A DNA stretch of 64,000 nucleotides from positions 5,260,829-5,324,828 of the forward strand of contig JAJEKV010000041.1 of assembly GCA_021234155.1 (NCBI GenBank), given 5' to 3'. Below the pieces are notes generated by a model. The model had not been told where the DNA came from. It did not search any database and worked only from the letters and a program-made list of their open reading frames with translations. Position numbers and translations under genes: made by a program. The DNA comes from Isoetes taiwanensis (taxonomy: Eukaryota > Streptophyta > Lycopodiopsida > Isoetales > Isoetaceae). Positions 23,705-35,734 of the stretch are shown piece after piece; positions within the stretch are counted from its first letter, which is position 1, and each line of letters begins with the position of its first letter.

Positions 23705-23769
23705 TCTCACACGTCGCGCCAGGGCAGAAAATGAACTTTTCATTATCGGTCTGGGCGCAACGTGTGAGA
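23705..23769. repeat. B palindrome 4 (between ORF1 and ORF2)
   Basis: It is a 65 bp nested palindrome, with TCTCACACGTCGCGCCAG pairing with CTGGGCGCAACGTGTGAGA. It is nearly the same sequence as 23523-23575. Confidence 0.85.
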
Positions 23770-24083
23770 CCTCTCAGCATTTTCTCCACCGTGCCATATC
23801 CAAATGACCTCCAGTTTGTTGCAATAGGTTCATTAGCTGATCTTAATATGCTCAAACCCCAAAAGTAGCCTTTAAATTCTCATTTGCACCTTCTAATAGG
23901 TCAGAATTGCCCAACCCCAGTAAATTTCTAGGTCATCCAAAAATTAGGGTTTTTCACTTTTCTATAAATAGGTCCCCATTTCTCACTTAGCACCCTACAA
24001 GTTTGCTCTTGAAAGTTTAGGCGATTTTCCAGCTCCCTGAGGCACTTCTGCATCTGTTTGTTAGTCTCACCTTCATTAGATCA

Positions 24084-25609
24084 ATGGCCACTGCTGACTT
24101 CAGGCGATGGTACAGCGCCAGTGCCCATGCTGCCGAGGCTAATGTCAACGACATCTTCCAAGTATTTAGGAAAGAGATAGATGTCCAAGCAACTTTGCAC
24201 GCAACCCCGGCATATAGGCAAGTCTTAGCAGAGTTCCAAGCTAGGCTAGAACCTTCCCTAGTGCAGTTACCCCCTTGCATAGGCTATTTTGTTCCCCGCC
24301 CATCCCTTCAAGCAGCTTGGGCGATGTTCCGAACATTGCCAAGTACTTGACGAACAAGGTACAGAGGCTGCCGGATTACATGGTCCTGACAGTTGACAGG
24401 ACCAAGTATTTCTCCTACACCACCGCCTTAGCCATTTTCCTTTCCCACCGCGCCGAAAACCCAATGGGGGCAACCTCTATTCCCCCCATGGAGGTGGACC
24501 CCATAGCAGCCTCAGCAGTAGAGCAGATGCTTTTGCAGTACCAGCAAGAGCAAGAAGGAAGAGCAGAAGAAGAGGAATTGGACGAGGAAAAGTACACGGA
24601 GCTCGACCCAGAGGAAGAACGGTGGCAAGCAGAAGAGGAGCTATCCAACTTCGAGCGGAACCGGCAGACCCTCAGAGTCGCCCCCCCACTTGGGCTAGGC
24701 ATCACAAGCCTAGCCCCCATCATCATCGACGGTGAGGAGTATCTGCTCCTCAGCGACATCCAGAATCTCCCTGAATGCAGGGAGAGGGAGCTCTGGCTTG
24801 ATGAGTTGCTGCACCAACTACGGCAGCAACCAGATTTGGACGACTTCATCGTCCGGGGAGTCTCAGACTTCCCGCTTCAAGTGCGAGAAGCCGACACCTA
24901 TACAGGGGAGTCGACTTCCGACATCCAGGCCTACAGCAACATAAGACAGGTTATGGAGGCTCGAGAATTGCCATCTGAAGAAGAGTTCCTCGCCATTCAG
25001 GAACGGATGGGGATCAGAGGCAAGACCACAAGCATCTTGATGCCAAGCTCCTCGACACCACCTCGCGCAAGAGGAGCAGGAATCGACATCAGGCGAGTCG
25101 ACTCGACAATTGCAGACTACCGAGAACTGATTGAGGTGGAGGTCGACGAATACGCCGGGCGGCATAGAGCTGGAGGCCAAGCAAGTGGAGAATCTTCGGC
25201 GACACACAATGACAGGTCACTGAGATACTACCTGCCCCTGCTGCTCGATGGGAGAATAGCGGTGATACACCGCAAATTCAGTCCCCGTGGTGAAGAAGGA
25301 GTGTTCATGCTCATTGCACTCTCAGGCTTTGGCAGGCATGCTCGAATAGCCGCAAACGTCGACTATGTTGTCTTAGTCAAGAGAGCAATGGCACTCGACC
25401 TCTTCGACTTCGCCGTGGCCTACCGACGGCAGGGAATATTGGCAATGACCGCAGCTTACACCTCCGACCGCAGGGTAGAGGAATTGGTGACATCTTTGCA
25501 GGGCGGAACGTCAACCAATGTCCTTAGGAACTTGGGACGCTCGATAGGAACGGCCCAAGTTAAGAAGTTCCTTGAGGATAACCCATCCTACCGGCGATTT
25601 CAAGAATAG
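24084..25609 (+). pseudogene. B ORF2: conserved protein of unknown function with acidic middle
   Basis: The start at 24084 (MATADFRRWYSASAHAAEA) is chosen because C begins its ORF2 with the same block (MATSMFRRWYSATAHVAEA). The N-terminal part contains a PPCIGYF block. The middle (about 24540-24640) is acidic (AEEEELDEEKYTELDPEEE). The C-terminal half is well conserved with C: LPLLLDGRIAVIHRKFSPRG, EEGVFMLIALSGFG, LVKRAMALDLFDFA, TAAYTSDRR and GGTSTNVLRNLG. No signal peptide, membrane span or catalytic motif that I recognise. It is not gag or pol and not a core histone. Acidic stretches are common in histone chaperones, so a partner role for ORF1 is possible but unproven. Fossil, almost whole. 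Confidence 0.75.
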
Positions 25610-25785
25610 TTAGACTCTTGATCCCGGAGGCCTTGTATTAAGATATTATATAATATAAGTATAATTTCTTTTGCACTTTAAATGTTTTGTTGATGTATTT
25701 TGTTCCACAACTATACCAACAACACATATAATGCAAGAGAACAAATGAAACTAACCTTATAGCCATGACCTACTTGTGTATGCAG

Positions 25786-27060
25786 CTAGAGGCTTAGGCT
25801 CAGGGGAACGACAACGCCGAGACCATAGGGAAGAACAGACTCCGCCCTGGCCACCCCCGGCAAGGAGTCTATATGAAGCATTTGGGCCCATGACCCCAGA
25901 GGAGGAAATGTCACAGATGAGGACGGACCTTGAGCAGATAAAGGCTTTCCTGGCCGCATGCGGGGAGTTGGTTAGGAGGGCAACGCCGGTTACCACAAGC
26001 ATCAGCCGAAAAACAGAAAGGACAAGAGGAGGAGCAAGAGAAGGAGGTCCCCCTACCGAATCCTCCGACTCAAGCTCGTGACTTCGGACTCGATTCGAGG
26101 AAGAGGCTGAACCCGATCTTGAGACCAAGAGACGACTGCATTACACAAGGAGACGAAGACCTCCGACTACCAGAAGAAGGTAGACTCTGCATTGGGAAAC
26201 GTCTGGAAGGCCAGGAAACTCGAGCAATTCTTAGGCGAGAACAGGTCAGGCATGGAGGCAGAGGCTTGGCTCGATGAGATGAGCGAGTATGGTAATGCCT
26301 ATGGTATGAAGGACAAGGATAAAGGCAGGGTGGCAACAGCCAACCTGAAAGGAGCAGCACGCATTTGGTGGAAGGGTTATGCCAAGGCCCATGGCTTAGC
26401 AGGGGATGCTTGCGAGGGTTCGGGGAATTTTGCTAAAGCTTTCAAGCGCCACTACGTCCCAAGAGAGCACAAGTCCAGCATGATGCAGCAGTTCTACAGG
26501 TTGCAGCAAGGCAACAAATCAGTCCAGAAATACACAGAGGAATTTATGAGGCTAAGACTTTATGTGCCAAAGTTGGATGAGAAGCATGCAGTGGAGAGCT
26601 ATATTGAAGGGCTGAATGATGATCCGCAAGCTTGTAAGGGCAATAAACCCTAAAACAGTATCAGAAGTAGAGTCCAAGGCAATAAGCCTGCAAGGAACGG
26701 GCCTCGAACAAGGCGGAGGAGGCAGCAGATATCGGGGATAAAGGCAAGGCAACAGGGAGTTATAGCCCTAGGGCAGCCAGTCCAGGTCCAGCTAGAGCTA
26801 TGGTGGCAAACAAGGGAAGCAGCAGGAGAAGAAGCAGGTGTCCTTCAAGGACAAGCAGGAGGGGTCAAACTACTCCAAAGCAGGCGGTCTTTTTGCGTGC
26901 TATGCCCAAGGAAAAGAGGCAGGAGTGCATAGAAAAGCAGCTTTGCCGTGTGTTTCCAGCCAGGTGCCACAGGATGGCCGAAGCGCCTTACGCCATGAGT
27001 GCGGCGCTAAGCGAGTTGGGAGACTGGGACACTCTGTCTGACGACGACGGCGAGGCAGCC
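25786..27060 (+). pseudogene. B gag region
   Basis: The gag core lies at 26192-26653 ([55 protein letters not shown]), a typical Ty3-type retrotransposon gag. It is preceded by a coiled-coil-like N-terminus (MTPEEEMSQMRTDLEQIKAFL). Just upstream the DNA reads TTGTGTATGCAG (ending at 25785), a splice-acceptor-like motif kept in A; C has a similar motif. Gag forms the particle shell. The zinc-knuckle region is poorly preserved here. Fossil with several breaks. Confidence 0.8.
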
Positions 27061-27700
27061 CGCGACTATATTCAGGGTGAGTGTCATATCCTTGCCGCAA
27101 TAGATACAGAACAAGCAGAGAGCCAGTATAAGGTAATTTCCAAAGTAGGGAAGGCCAAGGCCAAGTCCTTCATAGTCCTGATAGACTCGGGAAGTAGCCA
27201 TAACTTTGCATCGCCCAGAATGGTCGAAATGTTGAAGTTGAAACCACTGAAGTCGAAGCCAAGGCCCGTCGTCTTAGCAAGTGGAGCAGTAAGGCAGATG
27301 GCAGGCAAGAGAATTAATTTCGACATCGACTTGTCAGGGATTAATGTCCAGATGGGGGCAGAGGTAATGGGCATTGGCAAGTATGACTTGATCATTGGAA
27401 TGAAATATCTTGGACCAGCAGGAGCCCTCATTGATTGTGGAAAGCGCAAAGTGACCCTCACAGCACCCAATGGCAAGATCATAGAGATCACAGGTAAAGA
27501 AGTTGTTCCCATTATGCAGTGCATGTCTAATAAGCAGCTGTTCAGGTGCATAAAGAGCGAGCAGGTAGCATATATCTTCAAGCTCGAGATCCAAGAGCCC
27601 GAATCAGAAGAAGGTAAGGAAGATAAGGGGCTCAGCGAGTTGCCCAAGCAAGTAGCTAAGTTGATCACGTAGTTCCACGATCTCTTTCCAGATGAGATCA
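27061..27700 (+). pseudogene. B aspartic protease region
   Basis: It carries the retroviral-type active site in [14 protein letters not shown] (catalytic D at 27184), followed by the conserved ILLE-like [15 protein letters not shown] block. This enzyme cuts the polyprotein into parts. It is followed without a gap by RT. Fossil. Confidence 0.85.
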
Positions 27701-29060
27701 AGCAGCTCCCTCCTTACAGGGGAGTCGAGTGTGAGATAACACTCGAACCAGGAACCAAGCCGACGAGCAAGGCCCCATATAGAATGACGACGCAGGAGTT
27801 GACAGAGCTAAAGAAGCAATTGCAGGAGTTGCTCGACCTAGGCTTCATTAGACCTAGCGTCTCGCCATTTGGAGCGCCCATTCTTTTTGTCAAGAAGAAG
27901 GATGGCAGTTTGAGGATGTGCATAGACTATAGGCAGTTGAACAAGCACACCATCAAGAACAAGTATGCGCTCCCCAGATCAGACGATTTGATGGATCAAC
28001 TCCAAGGGGCAAAGGTCTTCTCCAAAATCGACCTAAGGTCAGGCTATCACCAGATCCGGATAAAGGAAGAAGATATTCATAAAACCGCCTTCAGAACGCG
28101 GTACGGACACTATGAGTTCACGGTAATGCTTTTCGGCTTATCGAATGCCCCAGCAACGTTCATGAGGCTCATGAACGACATCTTCAGGGAGTTCTTAGAC
28201 ACCTTTGTAATAGTATTCTTTGATGACATTTTGGTGTATAGCAGATCCCTTGAAGAGCACGTACAACACTTAAGGAGAGTGCTGGAGAAGTTGAAGAGGC
28301 ACCAGTTGTACGCCAAGTTGTCGAAGTGTCACTTCGCAACGGAGAGGGTGGAATACCTGGGTCATGTGATCTCAGCAGAAGGAATCTCGACGGATCCTGC
28401 CAAGATCGAAGCCGTCATTCAGTGGCTGGCACCGAAGAATGTGCATGAGGTCAGAAGTTTCCTTGGCCTAGCAGGGTACTACAGGAAGTTCATGACGAAC
28501 TTTGCGAAGATAGCGGCCCCGCTAATAGACTTGACGAGGGCGGAAAAGGTGAAAGATCGGGCAGACCATTGGCACAAGAAAGCCCAAGCAGGGTTTGAAT
28601 TGTTGAAGGAAGCTTTGACAACCGCCCCCGTCTTAACCCTGCCGGACCCAGAGAAAGATAAGCTTGTAGCCACAGATGCGAGTAAGATAGCTACATGTGC
28701 AGTGCTCATGCAAGAAGAGCGTGTGATAGCGTATGATCCAGGAAGATGAATGACGCAGAGACGCGCTACCCGACGCACGACCAAGAATTGCTTGCAGTTG
28801 TCAGGGCATTAAGAATTTGGAGGCACTACCTCTTGGGAAGAAAGTTCCAATTGGACACAGATCATCAGAGCCTCCAGTATGTATTCATGCAGCCTCACCT
28901 TAACTTGAGGCAGCGAAGGTGGATGGAGTTCCTCGAGGAATATGACTTTGATATAGTCTACAAACCGGGGAAGCTCAACGTGGTAGCGGATGCACTCTCA
29001 AGGCATCCCCTGACAACTAGAGTGCATTGCAATGCAATTTCGACGCTCTTCAGCGACTTT
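27701..29060 (+). pseudogene. B reverse transcriptase and RNase H
   Basis: The RT domain runs from [20 protein letters not shown] through [11 protein letters not shown] and [13 protein letters not shown] to the catalytic FFDD (about 28217-28230). RNase H follows, with ATDASKIA, the [12 protein letters not shown] block and TDHQSLQYV. These domains copy the RNA into DNA and remove the RNA. The order RT-RNase H-integrase is that of Ty3/Gypsy. Fossil, close to whole. Confidence 0.9.
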
Positions 29061-30578
29061 GGTAGGAAGATTGAAGAGTCCTTGCCAACGGATGTGGATT
29101 TCAAGGAAGTATGGGCAAGCCTCTCTAGGGAGGCTAGAACAGATAAAGAGCGGGAAGCCTTCAAACATTATAAGAAGGAAGGCAACCTGTTATACCATAA
29201 AGACAAGTTGTGCGTGCCCGAATCATCAGGTGTAAGGAAATTGATCCTCCACGACACGCACAACAGCCCTATAGCTGGCCATGCGGGATTCATGAAGACA
29301 TATTTCAAAGTGCGCAGCAGCTACTATTGGCCAGGAATGAAGAAGCAGGTAGCTCGCTACATCAAGGAATGTCAGCTTTGTCAGCAGACGAAGGCAGAGC
29401 ATCTTCGAATTCCAGGGGCATTGGAGCCATTAGCGGTGCCAAACGCTAAGTGGGAGGTGATCAGCATGGATTTCATAACAGGGATTCCAAGGACGGTAAG
29501 AGGGAAGGACGCCTTGATGGTAGTGGTCGACAAGTTGTCGAAGATGGCACATTTTGTGCCTTGCAGGACCACAGACACCACTATGGATACAGCGAAGCTC
29601 TTCACCAAAGAAATCTTCAGGCTTCATGGCATGCCAAGGGAGATTATCTCCGACAGGGATCCGAAGTTTATGAGTGCCTTTTGGCAAGACCTCTTTGCGA
29701 CCATTCAGACGAAGCTATCCATGAGCACGGCCTATCATCCGCAGACGGATGGCCAAACGGAGCGGACCAACAGGATTTTGGAGGATATGCTACGAAACTA
29801 TGTCTGGAACAAACAAGGTATGTGGGAAGAATTTATTCACTTGGTGGAGTTTGCGTATAATAGCACCAAGCAGGAATCATCCCAAATGTCACCGTTTATG
29901 ATCAACTATGGCTATCAATGCCTAACTCCAGACACTTGGCACAATCCCGTGTCAAAAGTAGAAGTTTTGCAGCAGATGTTGGCCGACATGCAGCAGCTAG
30001 TGGAAGAAGTTCGAGAATATCTTCTGGCAGCAAGGAGTCGACAAAAGAGCATCGCCGACAAGCATCAAACAGTCAGGGAGTTTGAAGTTGGCGACAACGT
30101 GTGGCTCAAGATCAAAGTGAAGCAGGCGAAGCTCCGCATCGGAAATTGTAAGAAGCTTGCTCCAAGGTGGGCTGGACCTTTCAGAATAGTCAAGAGAGTA
30201 GGTAATCAATCCTACAAGTTGGACTTGCCAACACACCTAAAGATTCATAAAGTCTTCCACGTGAGTTTATTGAAGAGGCATACTCCAAATCCAGACGAAG
30301 TCTTGGACACTCCAACGTTGTTGGAAATGACGGAGGAGCAGCTGGAAATAGTTCCAGAATTGATTCTTGATAAAGCCTTCAAGAAAACAAGGAGATCGGA
30401 GTTTCTCCAATATATGGTCAAGTGGAAGCACTTGCCGGTAGAAGACGCGACATGGGTACTTAAGAAGGATCTATTGAAGCAGTACCCACAGTTTATGGAG
30501 CAATGGGACGGCAAGGTCATCTCCGGCAAGGTCATCTCCGAAGAAATCGGCTCAGGCATGTCGATTTGTGTAGATTAA
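29061..30578 (+). pseudogene. B integrase with C-terminal chromodomain
   Basis: It has an N-terminal HHCC zinc domain ([11 protein letters not shown] ... CQLCQQT, near 29250-29390) and a catalytic core with D in SMDFITG, D in SDRDPKF and E in the TDGQTERTN block. A GPF-type linker (RWAGPFRIVKRVG) leads to a chromodomain at 30351-30500 (VPELILDKAF ... YMVKWKHLPVEDATW). The chromodomain keeps VKWK and the second tryptophan but lacks part of the usual aromatic cage, as in many plant chromoviruses. A conserved end, GSGMSICVD, is shared with C. Known role: integration, with the chromodomain steering it to certain chromatin. The frame is long and looks whole. Confidence 0.92.
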
Positions 30579-31457
30579 TTCTATGTGTAGTTAAGATTAA
30601 TCTACGCATGCAACCTATGCTAGGTATGGGTTGCATGCGTTGTTACCGATGATGAGACCACTACGGTGATCTCTAGGGCGTGGTGTAATGTCAACGTAGG
30701 CATGACCGCGTTTCCGCTTGGATGAGTGGAAGGTAGATTAGAAAGTCTACTTCTGTCCCACGGAAGTAGACGACCTCGAGAGAAAGGAGGTCATTGAGGA
30801 ATGCATTGTAGGAAAAGCACCTCTAGCCCCATATATGCATTGATAGGAGGAATCTGGCCTTCACGCCCCTTATACGGGAAGGACCTATCCTCCACGCTGG
30901 GCAACTAAAGGTGTAGGCATGAGCGCCATATAGGCATTATAGGCGTTGTCTCCTCGGCCACGATGGAAGAATCATCCTCTTCCTACGCCGGGAGATTAGC
31001 CATGCATTCATGTAGATAGGTGGGGTGGTCACCATATAACCAAAATTTTATTAATAATTAAATGGTACTAACGTAGTGTCGACCTGCAGGCCAATAGAGC
31101 GCTCCGGAGGGCAAGGAGGTCGAGCTACGAAGACTTGCAACACAAATTTTGTTGGAATGTGTTGCAAGGAATGAAGAGTACCTCGAACGTTAATTATATA
31201 TATGAAATATTAAAATTTTGATAAACTAAATTGTCGTGATAAGTAAGTTATTGAGTAACCTGTCTTAATAATGTTACGAATTGATAAGTTAATTCATAAG
31301 ATAAGGGCGTAATAATGATTTAAAAATATTACCTTGAGGTAATATTAATAAATGTGTAAGTATTATAGTAGTATACTGTATGCATCAGGTTGATTGCAGG
31401 TTACAAGGTGGGGAGACCCACGATGCTGCGGACAGCATCATTTCAAGGTGGGGAGAA
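30579..31457 (+). other. B 3' untranslated region with doubled polypurine tract
   Basis: It is non-coding. At its end AAGGTGGGGAGA occurs twice (31402-31413 and 31445-31457), the second copy abutting the LTR. Between them is the hairpin GATGCTG-CGGA-CAGCATC. The polypurine tract primes plus-strand DNA synthesis. Confidence 0.8.
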
Positions 31458-33033
31458 TGTGACGTTCCAGCACAGTATACGGTCCCAGGACGTATATTGT
31501 ACTGCCTCATCACGCGTACACGCCACCCCGACTGACGCGTACGCCAACGTGTAGCCAGGCCAGTAGCCCCTAGGGGGTAACTTACAAGGTATGTGTATTT
31601 ATTAATGTGCACATTTACCAATGTACACATTTATTAAGGTGCACACCTTTCCATGTAGATACATTTATGCCACCTAGCCATTAAAGGCAAGTGGGCCATT
31701 CCCAATTATCCCACATGCCTAAAGGGATAATTGGAAACCCTAGCCCTAACCCCTTGTCTATTTAGATAGGAGGAAACCCTAACTTGCCATTTTTCGTCCA
31801 TAGGGTTCTAGAGCTCTGTTTTGGCTGCCCCAGGAGTCAAAACCGCCTCCCAGACTTTGTCTAAGCGAATTGCACCATTAGTTCTCCTTGATTCGAGCAG
31901 TTCAGCAGGATGGTGGAACTCAGGTCAGGAGGAGCAACTCAAGGATCAGGTATGTAGTCGATTTAATAGTCTAAACTATATTCCAGTCATTGTATCAGTA
32001 GGTTTAGCCTATTAAATCGCCCTTAGCAGCTATCTAGATCTCTAGATACCAGACTCTAACTAAAGAACCTAATTCTATGATATAGATTAGATCTAGTTCT
32101 TTAGTTCTCTGTGATGTATATGGATGATGTATATCTGTGAACTCCTTGTATTGGGAAGGGGGGTAGAGACCTCAAGCTTGGTAGTAGATGCTCCTAGATT
32201 AGCCTCTCTAGCACACTGTAGATTCGGCCTGTGTACAAGAACCACACCTGGTTGTGGGTGAAGGGGCCAGACTGGCTAAGAAGGAGGTTCGTGTCCTGAC
32301 TCTTGAACGATCCCTCTGGTGTGTAAGGCCTACCGGGGATCATTGTGACTAGGTCTAATGGCTTACCACTGAGTGCGGGTAAGGCATGGGCTCGACACCC
32401 GTGAAGTGGTGTTCACTTTCCAGTGGGTTCAGTCGAATAAGAGCAGTGGCCCTCTAGTCACCTTGAGTCAGCATGTAGACCTCTTGAGGGAGCGATCCCT
32501 ACCTGCCCCATCGGAACTGGGGAGATGCAACCCAGGAATAGCCCCCTTTGGCTATGCATCCGGCGGGCTACAGTCAGGTCCCAACACTTTTCAGCCTACT
32601 CTGCAAAGTGTGCACAGGAGGGGCGGATGGAGTGGACAACCCGATGCCAGGTTCTTATGCCAGCCACATCCATTGCCATGAATTCTGTCTGCGATGAACT
32701 CTGGAGACCCAAGCCGTCAGTCATCCCTTGAGTCTGAGCCTTGGGTAGGTTTTCCCATATGTATTGTGCTGATCTTTGTCTATGCAGATGTTGATGTACC
32801 ACCCTTCGAGGTGGATATGTGATGATATTGTTTACTGACATGTATGTTTACGCTTCCGCAGCTAGGTAGGCCCTGAGGGAGACGGGGTAAAATGACCCCT
32901 TCACTCTTCCCACTGGGACTCGTTACGGGTACAGTGACATGTGGAGGGCCCTGTATCAGTGTGGAGCTGGTATGGGGGATGAACTCCTGTTTGTATACGG
33001 TGAGTGCACCGTATACGAGTAGGGGACGTCACA
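31458..33033 (+). repeat. B 3' LTR
   Basis: It is 1576 bp, starting TGTGACGT and ending ACGTCACA, an 8-bp perfect terminal inverted repeat. It matches the split B 5' LTR and, reversed, the A LTRs. The C LTRs belong to the same family but are more distant. Confidence 0.92.
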
Positions 33034-33038
33034 GAGGG
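33034..33038. repeat. Target-site duplication of B, right copy (GAGGG)
   Basis: It is identical to 6833-6837 and directly follows the LTR end. Confidence 0.85.
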
Positions 33039-33460
33039 CATCCTTCTATGATGGCTTCTCCTTTTCCCAAGTAAACGTATTGCACACCTTTAGCCTTTGG
33101 ATCTCTACTCACCACCTCGTGGGCATTAACTGCTATAACCAAGTCCATGACCTTCTGTGCCTCCACTCTTGCGGCTTTCCCATTGCTGATAGACGCAGAT
33201 TCAGGGGGGCAATACTTGGTCAGCGTCAGGGCGTGATTTGGCTCCTTCGCAAGGGTGTACATTTCGCCAGTGGCATTGAGCTTGAGGAGGAACTGCTCGG
33301 TCAGGTCGAAGACGGGGTAAGATATCCGGGCCTCCGGCCTTCTTCCTTGAAGCATTTGACCAACTGATCAAGAAGGAGTTCGACCTTTTCGGCATCTTCA
33401 GTGAGGTTGCTTGCAGCAAAAATATGTGCCACGTCAAGTGTGTCATAGCTCTACTCATAC
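33039..33460 (-). pseudogene. E interior: unrecognised coding relic
   Basis: Minus-strand frames read through blocks such as LKLNATGEMYTLAKEPNHAL and GVQYVYLGKGEAIIEGCP. I do not recognise the protein. By position, between the primer site and the H3 relic of E, it should be the first part of the ORF1 region, but I see no H3 tail here. Fossil. Confidence 0.35.
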
Positions 33461-33922
33461 CTAAAACCCTTTTTGTTGTTTAAATCGTATATAAAAAGAT
33501 TATCCGACGTTATTATACCACGCGTATAGTGTGGCACTGAGGGGTTTTCGCGATTTTAAATTGAATTCTAAACTCACTTTTCCCTGTTGTCACCGCCTTT
33601 AACAAAAACGTAAACTAGAGCACCTTCCAATAGGGTTTTTAGGGGGCTTTAACTAGTTCGAATGTTCCCGATGCAATGGTGCAAAAATTGCCTTCATTCG
33701 AGCTTCCTACATGAAGTTATGGCCTCCGAGGGCAAGTGACCTCTTTCTGCCAAAAAGTCAACAGTTTTTCATCCTACAATTTCCTTCCTAGTTAACTCAT
33801 CCTTCACATTCTTAGGCTATTTAGCATACTACATACAAATTTAGGAAAATTTTCTACGTTACAGATCCCCTACCAACTCATCGATCTAACGAGTTAGAAC
33901 ATGGCCAGGGCTATGATCTGAA

Positions 33923-33936
33923 TGGCTCTGATACCA
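33923..33936 (-). promoter_or_regulatory. E primer-binding site (tRNA-iMet)
   Basis: On the minus strand it reads TGGTATCAGAGCCA, complementary to plant initiator-Met tRNA, one base from the LTR. Confidence 0.9.
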
Positions 33937-33937
33937 T

Positions 33938-35495
33938 TGTGACGCTCTCGAACCTATACGACGCTCCCATTGTATATATATGGGAAATTCCCCTTCCATG
34001 GCGACTCAATGACCATGGAAAGTCCCTCCGTCTGACTCGGGCCACTTGTGATGGGCAAGTGTCTGGGTGAAGGACACGGAGGTGCCATTCGTCCCACACC
34101 TTCTATGAAATATCCTATATAGCAGAAGCATACATATATGTTATCACCTAGCAACAATATACATAATAATATGCCACCACGAAGGGTGGCCCATCCATCA
34201 ACAAGACGACCTCACATAATATCAATATACATAACAAATGCATCAGAAATGAGGGTTCTAACCGGGGCTTAGACTCAAAGGGTTCAACAGATGGTCAGGG
34301 CCTCAAGATAACAACAGATGAATAATGACATCAGCATTACCTGGCATAGAACAATGGTTAGGGTAGTCTGCTCCATCCGCCCCTCCCGTGCACACTTTGC
34401 AGATAGGCTGAAACAGGCTATGGCGGGGTTGTAGCCTTCCAGAGCCGTAATCCCATGGAATCACCCTATGAGACTACTCTAGGTTGCATACCCGATCTGA
34501 TGAGGCAGGAAAGGGGTGAATCCTCCCAGAAGCATGATGGTTCCATGGGTAGCTAGAGGATCATGGCACCACTGGTGCCCACACATCCATACCTGACTTA
34601 CCCCCAAAATTTGTAGGCCAACCCCAGCCGCATCCATCGAGTCCATGACGTCCCTATAGGTACGTGTCTTGTGACCCAGGAGGTGTCAGACCCATACCCC
34701 ACCTATATATCTTGCGACCCAGGGGATGTCAGACCCATACCCAACCTACACGCAGTGACCGACTATAAGTCTAGCACGCTATAGGAAACTTGTAGCCACG
34801 CTAGGCAAGGTTCCACCTCCACTTTACCACCATGTCCATTGGATGGTGCTCAACCACCACATACCATTCATAGCTAGGAGGGCTCTTGTGCACATGCTGC
34901 AATTAACGGGATTTAAGGGGTTATAACTAGGAGCATCTCTACTGCTATATGGCATTTATGTCTCTACCCCCCTTAATTTCCATAACACAGGAGGAACAAA
35001 AAGAGAACAACCATCATACACACATCCATCCATAACCTCAATTAAAGCATGAAATAGAGATTAATCATACAATTCCCCATATAAGGGTTAGCTAGAAGCT
35101 CAAGCTATCTAAGTACTAACTTGTGTCTTGGTTGGAGAAATTATCTCTGAGAGTTTCCATGTGTGCTGGTATGAGTAGGTATGCTCAAGCAGCTCCTCCT
35201 TCACCAAATCTCCCAAATTGATTTGGGGCATAATTGAGGTTGGAGTCCCACTTGGTTGCCTCTCAGATGGACAAGTAGCCTAGGCCAATCGAGCCAGGTG
35301 GCCTCGCCTTAATGGCCTAATTATACTAATTAATAATAATTAGTTAGGCAATTAGTTATTAATTAGCTTAATTAGCTAACATTTTAACATAGCTAACTTA
35401 AACCCTTTTAATTTAATCCATAGTGGCCTCAAAATACCCATGGTGACATATTATGGTATTTGTACGTATACCATATAAATACATGGAACACCACA
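33938..35495 (-). repeat. E 5' LTR (family 2)
   Basis: It is 1558 bp on the minus strand. It matches D (3035-3953) and F (41092-43179) over long stretches, for example the parts around the CAAATCAATTTGGG motif and the CACTTGCCCATCACA motif. It lies beside the primer site at 33923. Confidence 0.85.
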
Positions 35496-35734
35496 CCATA
35501 CCTCAGTAACCAAGAAATAATCCTAATGGAACAAGGTGCTACGCAGGGAGGGCTGCCCTCTAATGCCTTGAGGGTATGTTTGCATGTTTTTGGATGGAAG
35601 AGATGGACTGCTAAAATATTATTTGAATATGCTAATTCAATGGATGGGATGAGAAATCTATCTGCATTGAACGACACATGTCAAAATTTTCTTTGTGTTA
35701 TGTGAAGTTATTAAGTGATTTGGTTGTCACCGAT

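Larger units (their letters stand above)
6838..33033 (+). mobile_element. Element B: H3-bearing Ty3/Gypsy retrotransposon (interrupted by A)
   Basis: B is a 13.1 kb element once A is left out: 6838-8305 plus 21348-33033. Its parts in order are the 5' LTR (split by A), a tRNA-iMet primer site, ORF1 (H3-like), ORF2, gag, protease, RT, RNase H, integrase with chromodomain, a polypurine tract and the 3' LTR. The chromodomain at the integrase C-terminus and the pol order place it with the chromoviruses. It is flanked by GAGGG repeats and inserted in element E. Fossil with several breaks, though long reading frames remain. Confidence 0.9.
33034..35495 (-). mobile_element. Element E, 5' end (family 2)
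   Basis: It comprises an LTR, a primer site and about 0.9 kb of interior on the minus strand, cut at 33034 by the insertion of B. The interior continues at 6837 and leftwards. The LTR begins TGTGGTGTTCC at 35495 and ends TGTCACA-like at 33938, so it is related to but distinct from family 1. Fossil, older than B. Confidence 0.8.
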
